Assembly: GCA_018818125.1 (NCBI GenBank)
Contig: JAHISQ010000132.1
Location: 26,523 to 90,522, forward strand
From: Candidatus Rifleibacteriota bacterium
GTDB taxonomy: Bacteria > Muiribacteriota > Ozemobacteria > Ozemobacterales > Ozemobacteraceae
Length of the DNA stretch: 64,000 nt
Direction of reading: 5' to 3'
Every line of letters starts with the position of its first letter. The stretch's first letter is position 1. The translations under genes were made by a program, and so were the position numbers. The notes under the pieces were generated by a model. The model was not told the DNA's origin. It saw only the letters and a list, made by a program, of their open reading frames with translations, and made no database searches. This document shows positions 1 to 9,173 of the stretch, one piece after another.

Positions 1-582
1 GAAAAGCTCAAAATAATTGTCAATTGTGACAAGTTTTCCTTGCGACACATCGCCAGCTTCCTTATGGGTGGTCAGATACATTGGCGGCGGGAATTCAGGA
101 AGAAAATGTTCAGGAAGATCGAAATCAAGGTCGAAGCGCTCAAGTCGGGGAAGTTCTTTCAGGACATGCTTTGGGAAAACCATGCCACCAACTGAATGCT
201 CTATGAAAGCAAGAGGTTTGTAGGGAAAGATTCCAAGCTTTTTAATCTCATCCGGTGACATTTTAGCCAGTGTCTCGAAATTCATGTCTTTGGGAAGCCT
301 TGCGGTTGGCCCTACTGGCAGAGACTTCCCGCGCGACATGGTTACTTCATTTGTTACACGCTTTGACAAGTCATAGCGGGCATTGAGATAATCCATGTGT
401 TCCTGCATCACTTGTGGTTTTTTTGCAATATCTTTTTCCATTGTCATGGAAAAAGGCTCGGAAACGCTGGTTGGTGCATAACTGGATTCGCGGGGCCGAC
501 TCAAAACCGTATCTTCTTCGCCCCAGGAAACACCGAAACCCAAAAAGCAAAGAACAAGGGAAAACAAAAATCTTTTAGTCAT
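1..582 (-). CDS. Secreted protein, 5' part only (runs off the window)
   Basis: An open frame of 194 codons reads from an ATG at 582 to the window edge without a stop. A GAGGAG ribosome binding site lies 8 bases upstream of the ATG. The N-terminus MTKRFLFSLVLCFLGFGVSWG is a typical Sec signal peptide. The mature part contains GKSLPVGPTARL, MSPDEIKKLGIFPYKP, GGMVFP, PRLERFDLDFDLPEHFLPEFPP and GDVSQGKLVTIDNYFELF. From memory this pattern resembles secreted proteins often deposited under the name cytochrome B6 or as associates of di-haem peroxidases. No haem CxxCH is present in the visible part, so no function is assigned. Confidence 0.8.
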   Translation of the reverse strand, partial: MTKRFLFSLVLCFLGFGVSWGEEDTVLSRPRESSYAPTSVSEPFSMTMEKDIAKKPQVMQEHMDYLNARYDLSKRVTNEVTMSRGKSLPVGPTARLPKDMNFETLAKMSPDEIKKLGIFPYKPLAFIEHSVGGMVFPKHVLKELPRLERFDLDFDLPEHFLPEFPPPMYLTTHKEAGDVSQGKLVTIDNYFELF

Positions 583-928
583 CTCTGATACTCCTCTTTA
601 ATAGATCTATCTGTAAGCCAGTCGCTGTATAGTATGGCTAACTTATTTTAAGATGATAACATTAATTCAAGATTGATTGGGCAAATATTATGAGAAATTT
701 GCGCGCCTTCCAGTCAGAGTTTTGTTTTCCTATGACAAAGGTATAAAGCCACTGCCATAGCTATTGTCGAGGTTGATATGGGAGAAATTGTTTGAAGATC
801 TGCAACCTGCAGAGTGTTTTGAAGAATTGCAAAATCGTTGAACTCTATAGCTTTCGGCAACTTGCAGCAATAGCAGGTTTGATAACGCTCCGTGACTGAC
901 GTTTTTCACTCTGAGTCATATTTGAATC
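583..928. other. Intergenic region with no gene seen
   Basis: Between the divergent secreted-protein gene and the hsp20 regulatory region I find no reading frame with a plausible start and ribosome site, no RNA gene and no clear hairpin. It presumably holds the promoter of the leftward gene, but I cannot place it. Confidence 0.5.
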
Positions 929-965
929 GTTGCCGCGACGCTGCGGCGACGTTGCATGCAACGTC
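929..965. promoter_or_regulatory. Tandem palindromes, candidate enhancer for the sigma-54 promoter
   Basis: Two adjacent inverted repeats lie 54-90 bases upstream of the sigma-54 promoter. At 929-952 CGTTGCCGC and GCGGCGACG pair around a 6-base centre with one mismatch. At 948-965 GACGTTGCATGCAACGTC is a perfect 18-base palindrome. This is the distance and form expected of binding sites for a bacterial enhancer-binding protein. There is no T-run, so a terminator is unlikely. The identity of the regulator is unknown. Confidence 0.55.
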
Positions 966-1018
966 TACTCGCACCCATTGAAACTAGCTAAACTCTTTCT
1001 GTAAGCGAATTGTGCAAG

Positions 1019-1035
1019 TTGGCACAGCCCTTGCA
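1019..1035 (+). promoter_or_regulatory. Sigma-54 promoter of the hsp20 pair
   Basis: The sequence TTGGCACAGCCCTTGCA matches the sigma-54 consensus TGGCACG-N4-TTGCW at all positions but one, with exactly 10 bases between the GG and GC dinucleotides. Transcription would start near 1045, leaving about 45 bases of leader before the hsp20 ATG at 1090. Confidence 0.75.
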
Positions 1036-1089
1036 ATGGTTAATGGCGTAAATCAATTCACGAAAATTACAAACAGGAGGAATAAAATT

Positions 1090-1536
1090 ATGACAATCTT
1101 GAATTTTTTGAAGGAAATGGATCAGTTGCAGTCTCAGTTGGGTGAACTGGCAAAGCTGAACCTCGTTAACGGCTGGCCCCGCATGTCTTTTTTGCCAGGC
1201 GTATCCGCCCGCCACTTTCCGATGATGAACATTTCGGCTGATGATCAGAACATATACGTTGAAGCGCTGGCGCCTGGTCTCGACAGTCAAAGCCTCAAGG
1301 TTACCGCCGTACGCGATAAGCTGACCATCAGCGGCGAAAAAGCTACTGTGAAGGTTCCCAGTGAAAAGTATCATCGCAATGAGCGCTCAGCCGGCAAGTT
1401 TACTCGCACCATTGAGTTGCCCTCATCAATTGATCCAGACAAGGTTCAGGCTGAATACAGCAACGGCATTCTCAAGATTACTCTGCCGAAATCCGAAGAA
1501 GCCAAACCTCGCCAGATCGAAATCAAAGTTAACTAA
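1090..1536 (+). CDS. Hsp20 family small heat-shock protein (first of pair)
   Basis: This 148-residue protein is a small heat-shock chaperone that would bind unfolding proteins in the cytoplasm as an oligomer. The alpha-crystallin domain spans roughly residues 40-140, with YVEALAPGLDSQSLKVTA, the KLTISGEK strand and the C-terminal signature NGILKITLPK. The frame stays open upstream to 1012, but AGGAGG at 1075-1080 is correctly spaced for the ATG at 1090, and the upstream part would overlap the sigma-54 promoter. The gene is 30 bases from a second hsp20, and both share the promoter and a terminator at 1999. Confidence 0.95.
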   Translation: MTILNFLKEMDQLQSQLGELAKLNLVNGWPRMSFLPGVSARHFPMMNISADDQNIYVEALAPGLDSQSLKVTAVRDKLTISGEKATVKVPSEKYHRNERSAGKFTRTIELPSSIDPDKVQAEYSNGILKITLPKSEEAKPRQIEIKVN

Positions 1537-1566
1537 CCCGAACATAGAATGAAAGGAGATATTATT

Positions 1567-1968
1567 ATGGCCGAGAAAACTGTTCCTGCAACCCAGAACG
1601 CCGAGAATCAGGTGGTAAAACGTGAAATAACAAGACATCCAGAGGCTTATGTAACGCCACTGACTGACATTTACGAGGAGGAAGACGGCCTTTACGTGCT
1701 ATGCGACCTGCCCGGAGTAATGAAAGACGGTCTCAAGATCAAGGTCGAAGAGAACATTCTGACTATCGAGGGTCACGTAAACTCGAATGACGACACCAAC
1801 TACCTGTTGCGCGAATTTGAGCAAGCCAACTACTTCAGACAGTTCGAACTCAGCGATATTGTCGATCAGGAAAAGATCAATGCCGAAATAAAAAATGGCG
1901 TATTGTCTATCTTTCTGCCCCGTGCCGAAGCTCTCAAACCAAGAACCATTGACGTTAGAATTAACTGA
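1567..1968 (+). CDS. Hsp20 family small heat-shock protein (second of pair)
   Basis: A 133-residue Hsp20. The alpha-crystallin domain runs from about residue 30 to the end, with DIYEEEDGLYVLCDLPGV, NILTIEGH and NGVLSIFLPRAEALKPRTIDV. AAAGGAG at 1552-1558 sets the ATG at 1567 rather than the in-frame ATG at 1549. It is divergent in sequence from the upstream copy, as expected when two small heat-shock proteins form mixed or specialised oligomers. Operon with the preceding gene. Confidence 0.95.
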   Translation: MAEKTVPATQNAENQVVKREITRHPEAYVTPLTDIYEEEDGLYVLCDLPGVMKDGLKIKVEENILTIEGHVNSNDDTNYLLREFEQANYFRQFELSDIVDQEKINAEIKNGVLSIFLPRAEALKPRTIDVRIN

Positions 1969-1998
1969 TTCGCGTTAACCAAGCCTCTTATTACATAT

Positions 1999-2038
1999 TG
2001 CCCCGACTTTGCTCAGCAAAGCCGGGGCAATTTTTTCT
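1999..2038 (+). terminator. Rho-independent terminator of the hsp20 operon
   Basis: Arms TGCCCCGACTTTGC and GCAAAGCCGGGGCA pair around TCA, followed by a TTTTTT run. Confidence 0.9.
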
Positions 2039-2216
2039 TTTGGTGCGCCCGGCATGAGCGATAACTTGCTGATGAATGTTCACTCAGAGCTTGACAGCAG
2101 GAAAGAAAGCCGTGAACTGCCAAAGCTTGCGCAGTTTTTTTTGTCCTTGACAAAGGATAGTGCTTTAAACAGATTCTCACTCTTGTGATCAAGTTTCTGT
2201 TTATTTGGAGGGTATC

Positions 2217-2903
2217 ATGCCTTTAACCGTTAAAAATCTTGTTAAGGGAATCGCGCTGGCTGGATTGTTCAGCATCACAGCCTGGCTGCCGGCTCATGCT
2301 GTGCTTGAAGGCTCTAACCGTGACAGGTTTGAGTGTCTAGACTTCTCGGAAAATATGATTAGAGCTGGTCTTTATGCCACAAAAGGCCGGGCCACATTCA
2401 ACCGTGACCAGAATCGATTTGTGCGTGGGATTAAAGAGAGTAACGCTCCACGTATCTATCAGCCTGACGTATACACCTGGGAGCTGGCGATGGCCGAACA
2501 TCGCAAGAAGTTGGCTCAGCTGGCGCCACCTCAGGAGCCACCGATACCAATGGTTACGCCAGTGCCAATGTCTGGTCCCGGCATGTTGCCGACCAGTCCA
2601 ATGCCGCTTCAACTCACCCCGATTGGCCCGCAGGCAGCATATGAGAGCACAGGAATGCTACCTGCCGATTCGCAGGCTCGCATGAACGATATGGTTTATC
2701 GTGCCAGAGCGCGTGGTTTACATCCAGGCAGCGAATTACGTGCTAATGAGATTAAGCAACAACTTGTAGATCACATGAATTCATTGGGTGCCGGTGCCGG
2801 TTCTTCGGCTCAGTATGGCTCGCCCGGAATTCCGGCGTTGCTGCCAGCGCTGCCCGATCTGCCCAAGGGTCGCCAGGGCGACTCTTACGATTCCGGGTTC
2901 TAA
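2217..2903 (+). CDS. Secreted Pro/Met-rich protein of unknown function
   Basis: A 228-residue protein with a Sec signal peptide (MPLTVKNLVKGIALAGLFSITAW, cleavage likely after AHA). GGAGGG at 2207-2212 supports the ATG at 2217; a TTG at 2205 lies within the ribosome site. The first half of the mature protein is charged and helical; residues about 105-145 are rich in Pro and Met (PMVTPVPMSGPGMLPTSPMP), followed by a helical segment and a Gly/Pro-rich tail. I do not recognise the family. It is a single-gene unit closed by a terminator at 2927. Confidence 0.8.
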   Translation: MPLTVKNLVKGIALAGLFSITAWLPAHAVLEGSNRDRFECLDFSENMIRAGLYATKGRATFNRDQNRFVRGIKESNAPRIYQPDVYTWELAMAEHRKKLAQLAPPQEPPIPMVTPVPMSGPGMLPTSPMPLQLTPIGPQAAYESTGMLPADSQARMNDMVYRARARGLHPGSELRANEIKQQLVDHMNSLGAGAGSSAQYGSPGIPALLPALPDLPKGRQGDSYDSGF

Positions 2904-2926
2904 ACTTCGCCTTGTTCGAAAAGACG

Positions 2927-2963
2927 AGAACCTGTTCTGTGTAAACAGAACAGGTTCTTTTTT
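2927..2963 (+). terminator. Rho-independent terminator
   Basis: AGAACCTGTTCTG and CAGAACAGGTTCT form a 13-bp perfect stem followed by a T-run. It ends the preceding gene; the leftward gene at 2993 ends just beyond it. Confidence 0.9.
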
Positions 2964-2992
2964 ATCTTTCTAATCGGGTTTATGAACGTTTC

Positions 2993-4003
2993 TTAGAGAA
3001 ATTCACTGAGCAAGTTGTGAACGCTGTCACCAAGAACTTCGATATTGTAACCACCCTCCTGGCAGATAAGCGTTGGAATTTTTAATGAAGCTAATTTTTT
3101 ACCGATCAGTTTGTAATCTTCTGTTTTGATTTTAAAGCCACCGATCGGGTCGCTTTCGTGAGTATCGAATCCGGCTGAAATAATCAAATAATCCGGTTTA
3201 AACATTTTAAAAGCCGAAATAATCTGATCTACTGCCTGTCCATATTGTTCAATTTCAGTTCCCTTTTTTAAAGGAATATTAAGGTTTCTGCCCTTGGCCT
3301 GCCCCTTACCAGTTTCGTCTGCGTAGCCCCAGAAATATGGGTATTCATCGGTTGTATCCACATGGATAGAAGCCGTAAACACAAATTTTCTTTCTTCAAA
3401 GAATTCCTGAGTTCCATTGCCATGATGATAATCAATATCAATTATAGCGACAAGACCGTGGGCTGACAGATATTCTGCTGCTACCGCTGCGTTATTAAAA
3501 TAACAGTAGCCTCCAAAAACCCTTGGGCCTGCATGATGCCCGGAAGGTCGGCACAAAGCGTAGACAGCTTTTTCAGACTTGTTTACAAGCATCTCAGCCC
3601 CGGTAAGAGCGCACTCTGCTGATGCTTTTGCCACCAGATAAGTTCGTTGCATTATCGGTGTAACCGCATCGGTACACCAGATGCCGCCCCATTGCGGGTT
3701 ATCCGATTTTTTAGCTAAATTTGCACGATCACCCGGAAACAAATCAGGGTAGTATTCTTCGTCTGACTTTTTAATGCTTGCAGATGTATTTTTTATATAG
3801 TCATGGTAAGGGTGGAGTTTTGAAATAAATCTTTCAGGAAACTCTTTTGAGGCTACAAATTCAAAATTCGTGTCGCCAGTGAGCCGCTCTTTAATTTTCT
3901 CAACCCGCTGCTGCAGGTCTTTTGTTTGATATGTTTCCCCGCCGAGCTGAAATTTCCAGTGCGGATTATGTTCATCCCGTATATTTCTATCTATGACTTT
4001 CAT
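2993..4003 (-). CDS. Histone-deacetylase-like amidohydrolase (acetylpolyamine/acetyl-lysine deacetylase family)
   Basis: 336 residues of the zinc-dependent HDAC/acetylpolyamine amidohydrolase superfamily, which removes acetyl groups from amines. Signature motifs appear in order: SGHHAGP (active-site His pair), GGYCYFNNAAVAA, IIDIDYHHGNGTQEFF (Asp/His zinc ligands), SAGFDTHESDP (second Asp ligand) and CQEGGYN. The catalytic set looks intact. GGGAG lies 9 bases upstream of the ATG. The start overlaps the end of the Ddl-DmpA fusion gene by 17 bases, so the two are probably cotranslated. An agmatinase is about 8 kb away, so an acetylpolyamine substrate is possible but unproven. Confidence 0.9.
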   Translation of the reverse strand: MKVIDRNIRDEHNPHWKFQLGGETYQTKDLQQRVEKIKERLTGDTNFEFVASKEFPERFISKLHPYHDYIKNTSASIKKSDEEYYPDLFPGDRANLAKKSDNPQWGGIWCTDAVTPIMQRTYLVAKASAECALTGAEMLVNKSEKAVYALCRPSGHHAGPRVFGGYCYFNNAAVAAEYLSAHGLVAIIDIDYHHGNGTQEFFEERKFVFTASIHVDTTDEYPYFWGYADETGKGQAKGRNLNIPLKKGTEIEQYGQAVDQIISAFKMFKPDYLIISAGFDTHESDPIGGFKIKTEDYKLIGKKLASLKIPTLICQEGGYNIEVLGDSVHNLLSEFL

Positions 4004-6143
4004 TTATTGTAACTCCCTTTCTAAGGCTTTCAAGAACCAGATCAACAGGCAGGGCCGGGCAAAATCGATCAGATCTGCCGGTCATGCCATTTGAGCAGAA
4101 AATTGCGTTTAACACGGCTTCTTCAGTGGCTTCGATAGTCGCCTCATAAATCGGGTTTATATGCGCATCAGATATGCATTTGAGATTAAGAAATTTGTCC
4201 TTCTGCATTGATGGGCGAAGAGTTCTATTGGCAGTGCTGAAGGCAATTACTATTTCACCGCTGGTTGAAGCTGCTATTGAACCTGTTCTGCCAAGGCCGA
4301 GCGCTGCTCTTTTCGCTATCCGGTTAAGCTGACTGCTCAGCAGAGGAACATCAGTTGCAACTACTACAATTATTGAACCCTCCGATTTCGTTCGTTTTTC
4401 GAAGCTTCTGAACTCAGGCTCAAGATACTTGCCAACAACTTTTCCGGCTATTGTCAGGTTATCTATATGCCCCATATTTGACATAACGAGAACGCCTATC
4501 GTAAAAATTCCTTCTTCAATTTCCAGAACCCTGGACGAAGTTCCGATTCCGCCAGCAAAATCAAAAGACATCATACCCGTGCCGCCGCCAACGGAACCTT
4601 GTTCTACCGGGCCAGACTTAGCCGCTTCAATTGCGGCTAAGGCGCTTTTTACGCCGTTAATCCCAACCCTGACATCATTCAAATAAGAATCATCAGCTTC
4701 ACCAACCAGCGGCAAAACGACATCAGTGCTCAACCCAAGGCCTGGTACGGTTTTGGTCATATGTTGAATTATGCCGGTGTGAACTGGCCCTACACTGTGT
4801 GAGTTTGTAAGTAAAATGGGTGTTTCCAGCCAGCCCAACTCCAGAACCTGAGTTAATCCAGACATTTCTCCAACGCCGTTTAATATGAAACCACCGGCCA
4901 TAACTCGCTTGTTAAAGGTCTGACCGCCAGGTAGAACGGCAGTAATTCCAGTGCAAACCGCGCCTTTTTCAGTAGTTCCAGAAATTGGAACATTGTTGGC
5001 GAAAGTGCTTGAATGACCGACTTTAACTCCCTTTACATCGGTGATCGCGTTATGAACGCCAGGTCTGAACCTGCCGATACGAATTCCAACTTCTCTGGCA
5101 CTCGGTCTGGGCAATTGTGAAACTGCAAATTTTGCAGCACCTTTTCTGGTTGGCCGGATCTGTAGATTATATCTACGTGCGGCCGACCTGATAATGAGCT
5201 TGTACAAGTCTTTGGGCTCAAGATTTTTGGTCCTTGCTGCTGCCATTAGCGACGCTGCCGGGTGCAGGCTGGGCAGGGGATTGAGCTCAATAAAATACGG
5301 GTCGCCGTTCTCGTGCAGTCGAATATCAACTCGGCCCATATCCGGGCATGGCATGACTTCAAAAACCTGACGTGCCATCTGATAAACAATCTCAGTCTGC
5401 TCACTCGAAAGGTCTGCAGGACAGACGATTCCCACGGCCTTTGCCGATTCGCCACCCTGCTTCATATCATAATCATAAATATTGTATTTTGCGCCCAATT
5501 TCTCAAGGTCAAAAGTATGCTCGACGATACTTAGAAGCTTGCCTGGAAAACTCTCAAGAAATGGTACGCTCAGTTCTTTTCCAGGAATAAATTCTTCAAC
5601 AACCAGGCCCTGAGGGTATTTTTTCAGCAAGGAAACGATAATTTTCTTTGCCTGATCAACGTTTTCAACCACCGAGTTTTGTGAAATTCCTTTGCTTGAG
5701 CCTTCTGAGTTAGGCTTGATCATCCAGGGGAAACGCAACTCTACTGGCAGCTCATAATGTTCCTGAGAGATATGTATACCCCTTGGCACTCTTATCCCTC
5801 TTGACGCAAGAACTGTTTTGGCAAGATGCTTATCGAGGTTCATGTGTAGCAGTGAGGCATTACCGCCCGTAAACGGAATATTCAGCTGCTCGTATATTCC
5901 GGGATAAAAGGCTTCTCTTGAGCTTCCAATAGTGCCTTCAGCCAGATTAAAAATTAAATCCGGCTCGCTGGCCAATAGTCGATCTATAACTTCATTGGGT
6001 TTGCCGCTCACTTCTACTGGCGTTACGGTGTGTTTCAGAGAACTGATGGTGGCAGTAATTCTATCTATATCATCCTTGGTAAGTAATTCTGCCGTTTCTT
6101 CAGAGTTATCGAGTCGCAGATTGTATGCAATTGTGATTCGCAA
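3987..6143 (-). CDS. Ddl-like ATP-grasp ligase fused to DmpA (S58/P1) aminopeptidase
   Basis: A 718-residue fusion. Residues 1-325 are an ATP-grasp domain of the D-Ala-D-Ala ligase type (NLAEGTIGSSREAFYPGIYEQLNIPFTGG, MNLDKHLAKT, VVEEFIPGKELSV, GRVDIRLH, FIELNPLPSLHP). Residues about 350-715 are a DmpA-type aminopeptidase (GVHNAITDVKGVKVGHSS, VGGGTGMMSFDFAGGIGTSSR, GSIIVVVATDVPLL); Ser590 in the GS pair is the expected autocleavage nucleophile, so maturation could split the chain there. I place the start at TTG 6143, which has AGGAG directly upstream; an in-frame start at 6263 would add 40 residues unlike either family. The ligase half ends in ELNPLP rather than the EINTMP of classical Ddl, so its peptide product is uncertain. 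Confidence 0.85.
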   Translation of the reverse strand: MRITIAYNLRLDNSEETAELLTKDDIDRITATISSLKHTVTPVEVSGKPNEVIDRLLASEPDLIFNLAEGTIGSSREAFYPGIYEQLNIPFTGGNASLLHMNLDKHLAKTVLASRGIRVPRGIHISQEHYELPVELRFPWMIKPNSEGSSKGISQNSVVENVDQAKKIIVSLLKKYPQGLVVEEFIPGKELSVPFLESFPGKLLSIVEHTFDLEKLGAKYNIYDYDMKQGGESAKAVGIVCPADLSSEQTEIVYQMARQVFEVMPCPDMGRVDIRLHENGDPYFIELNPLPSLHPAASLMAAARTKNLEPKDLYKLIIRSAARRYNLQIRPTRKGAAKFAVSQLPRPSAREVGIRIGRFRPGVHNAITDVKGVKVGHSSTFANNVPISGTTEKGAVCTGITAVLPGGQTFNKRVMAGGFILNGVGEMSGLTQVLELGWLETPILLTNSHSVGPVHTGIIQHMTKTVPGLGLSTDVVLPLVGEADDSYLNDVRVGINGVKSALAAIEAAKSGPVEQGSVGGGTGMMSFDFAGGIGTSSRVLEIEEGIFTIGVLVMSNMGHIDNLTIAGKVVGKYLEPEFRSFEKRTKSEGSIIVVVATDVPLLSSQLNRIAKRAALGLGRTGSIAASTSGEIVIAFSTANRTLRPSMQKDKFLNLKCISDAHINPIYEATIEATEEAVLNAIFCSNGMTGRSDRFCPALPVDLVLESLRKGVTINESHR

Positions 6144-6410
6144 AATTTTCTCCTGAAATATCAGGCATTTGACGCCTGATTTAGATTCCCATTCCAGTGT
6201 AAGGTATTTCTTCTGGCATTGCAAAATTGCGACACATGGGGGGCGCACACATTCAAGAATCACTATTCAAGGTGCATGGGATACGGTATTTCTAGCAGAA
6301 ACCCATCTTTTCAGAGGTCTTTTATTGCAGATTTTTGTTTGAGTAAAAGTCGTTCTGCAGCGAAACGGCAGACCCGATTTAAGGCGATTCGCGGGCAGCA
6401 TTCTCAGGAT

Positions 6411-6446
6411 AAAAAAAACCGCTCTCAGATGCAAACTGAAAGCGGA
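6411..6446 (-). terminator. Terminator of the KAS III-like gene
   Basis: On the minus strand CCGCTTTCAG and CTGAGAGCGG (one mismatch) pair around a 7-base loop and are followed by a T8 run. Confidence 0.85.
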
Positions 6447-6462
6447 GATTTTTTGGATTCAA

Positions 6463-7449
6463 TCAGAGTCTCATCGCAACAGCGCACTGGTTATAGCCGA
6501 CGCCAGAGCCTACAAATACCACTAGATTACCTGCTTTAACCAGGCCTCGCCGACGTGCCACGTCAAAAGCTACTGGCAGGCAGGCGGAGCCCATGTAACC
6601 GTATTCATGCATGATCTTGATCGCCTTTTCTTCGGGCAAGCCGAGATCTTCCATGACCTGTGTGATAGTCTTGCTGCGCACCTGGGTAAAAACAATGTGG
6701 TCGATATCTTCAACCTTGAATCCACCGTTGGCAGCTACTTCGCGAACTCGTTTCGGCCAGCCCTCGCGGTTAACGCTTGAGGGAAAGGGCGATACAAAGC
6801 GAACTTTAGTGTGCCCGTCCTTGAGCGATTCTTCGCTCGGCGGCTTTTTGGTTCCACTTGAGTAAATGCCCCAACATTCATAGTATGAGCCGTCAGCAGC
6901 CAGAGCTGAGGAGATAAAACCTGGTTTCTCGCTTACTTCGAGCACAACTGCGCCTGCTCCATCACCATAATAGAAACTCATCGGGTCATTATCGAGATCG
7001 GCAAGACGTTGCATCATATAAACACCGATTACCAGAGCACGACGAATGTTTGGCTGGTTTGACATCATGCCCGATGCTATCGCCAGACCAGTCGGAAATG
7101 ACGCACACGCACAACCAACGTCAAAAGTTCCGGCATTTTTGGCGCCTAGTTTATGCTGCACCACGACAGATGTAGCAGGTGTGATGTAATCGGGCGTGTC
7201 GGTGCCAAGGACGATCAGATCAATATCTTCAGGCTGCAGCCGGGCATCTGCCAGGGCTGCCCGGCAGGCTTCCACCGCCAGGTCTGAAGCTGCCCAATCT
7301 GCTGGGGCATAAAATCTGGTAAGGATACCGGTTGCCTCTTCGTTTTTGTTAATAATTTCATCACCAAATTTTCTCCTGAGTTCCTCGTTTGGATGCTCTT
7401 CTTTTGGTATGTATACGCCACTGCCGGCGATTTTTGCATATCTTGTCAT
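6463..7449 (-). CDS. Beta-ketoacyl-ACP synthase III-like thiolase-fold enzyme, catalytic residues altered
   Basis: A 328-residue FabH-like protein of full family length. Cys115 in VGCACASFPTGL aligns with the acyl-accepting cysteine, and the C-terminal GSGVGYNQCAVAMRL strand is typical. The other two residues of the Cys-His-Asn set appear replaced: the PHQAN region reads VFTQVRSKT (Thr255 for His) and the GNTSAAS region reads YGYMGSACL (Tyr285 for Asn). From memory, a FabH-like subfamily with an FTQ motif and YxGSAC exists, so this may be a non-decarboxylating acyltransferase rather than the fatty-acid initiation enzyme. Ribosome site GGAG; monocistronic, divergent from enolase. Confidence 0.85.
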   Translation of the reverse strand: MTRYAKIAGSGVYIPKEEHPNEELRRKFGDEIINKNEEATGILTRFYAPADWAASDLAVEACRAALADARLQPEDIDLIVLGTDTPDYITPATSVVVQHKLGAKNAGTFDVGCACASFPTGLAIASGMMSNQPNIRRALVIGVYMMQRLADLDNDPMSFYYGDGAGAVVLEVSEKPGFISSALAADGSYYECWGIYSSGTKKPPSEESLKDGHTKVRFVSPFPSSVNREGWPKRVREVAANGGFKVEDIDHIVFTQVRSKTITQVMEDLGLPEEKAIKIMHEYGYMGSACLPVAFDVARRRGLVKAGNLVVFVGSGVGYNQCAVAMRL

Positions 7450-7532
7450 CTATCTGCTCCTGAACTGTAAGTCTATTGTGCGATGCAGAAAATTTATGTC
7501 ACACTGCAGCAAAATTGTCAAGCGTTACTTGA

Positions 7533-8903
<1,371 letters not shown>

Positions 8904-8970
8904 TTGCAGCGATGGCGCTAAGCTGCCTGATTAAATGCAGGCAAGATTAGTCGTTCTCATTATGAATTAA

Positions 8971-9008
8971 ACGGGCTGTCAAACTCATGTTTGACAGCCC
9001 GTTTTCAT
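8971..9008 (+). terminator. Rho-independent terminator after eno
   Basis: ACGGGCTGTCAAAC and GTTTGACAGCCCGT form a long perfect stem with a TTTTC tail. Confidence 0.9.
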
Positions 9009-9044
9009 CTATTATATCAGGCAAAATTTAGTGGGGATCTGTCA

Positions 9045-9122
9045 ATGGTGGAGGGCAACATTAAGCTCAGTCCCGAAGAGGCTGTCGAAATAGAACTCTC
9101 TGATCCAAAATGGCAACAATAA
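9045..9122 (+). CDS. Possible 25-residue peptide
   Basis: A short frame between two terminators encodes MVEGNIKLSPEEAVEIELSD plus PKWQQ and stops directly before a hairpin with a T-run at 9121-9148. GTGGGG upstream is a weak ribosome site. It could be a small gene or the remnant of the end of a larger one; evidence is limited to position and coding-like composition. Confidence 0.25.
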   Translation: MVEGNIKLSPEEAVEIELSDPKWQQ

Positions 9123-9150
9123 AAGCGGCCAGAACGGCCGCTTTTATTGT
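9121..9150. terminator. Bidirectional terminator
   Basis: AAAAGCGGCC and GGCCGCTTTT pair around AGAAC, with T-runs in both directions. It ends the leftward gene 9174-10106 and any rightward transcript from the 9000 region. Confidence 0.8.
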
Positions 9151-9173
9151 TGTAGAAAACTGTTTATTACTTT

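Noticed and set aside
988..1374. 128-codon minus-strand frame opposite the first hsp20
   Set aside because: Shadow of the well-supported hsp20 gene; no ribosome site and no family signal.
7496..7530. TGTCACA upstream of eno as a regulon member
   Set aside because: No G(T/A)C box at 16-18 bases downstream.
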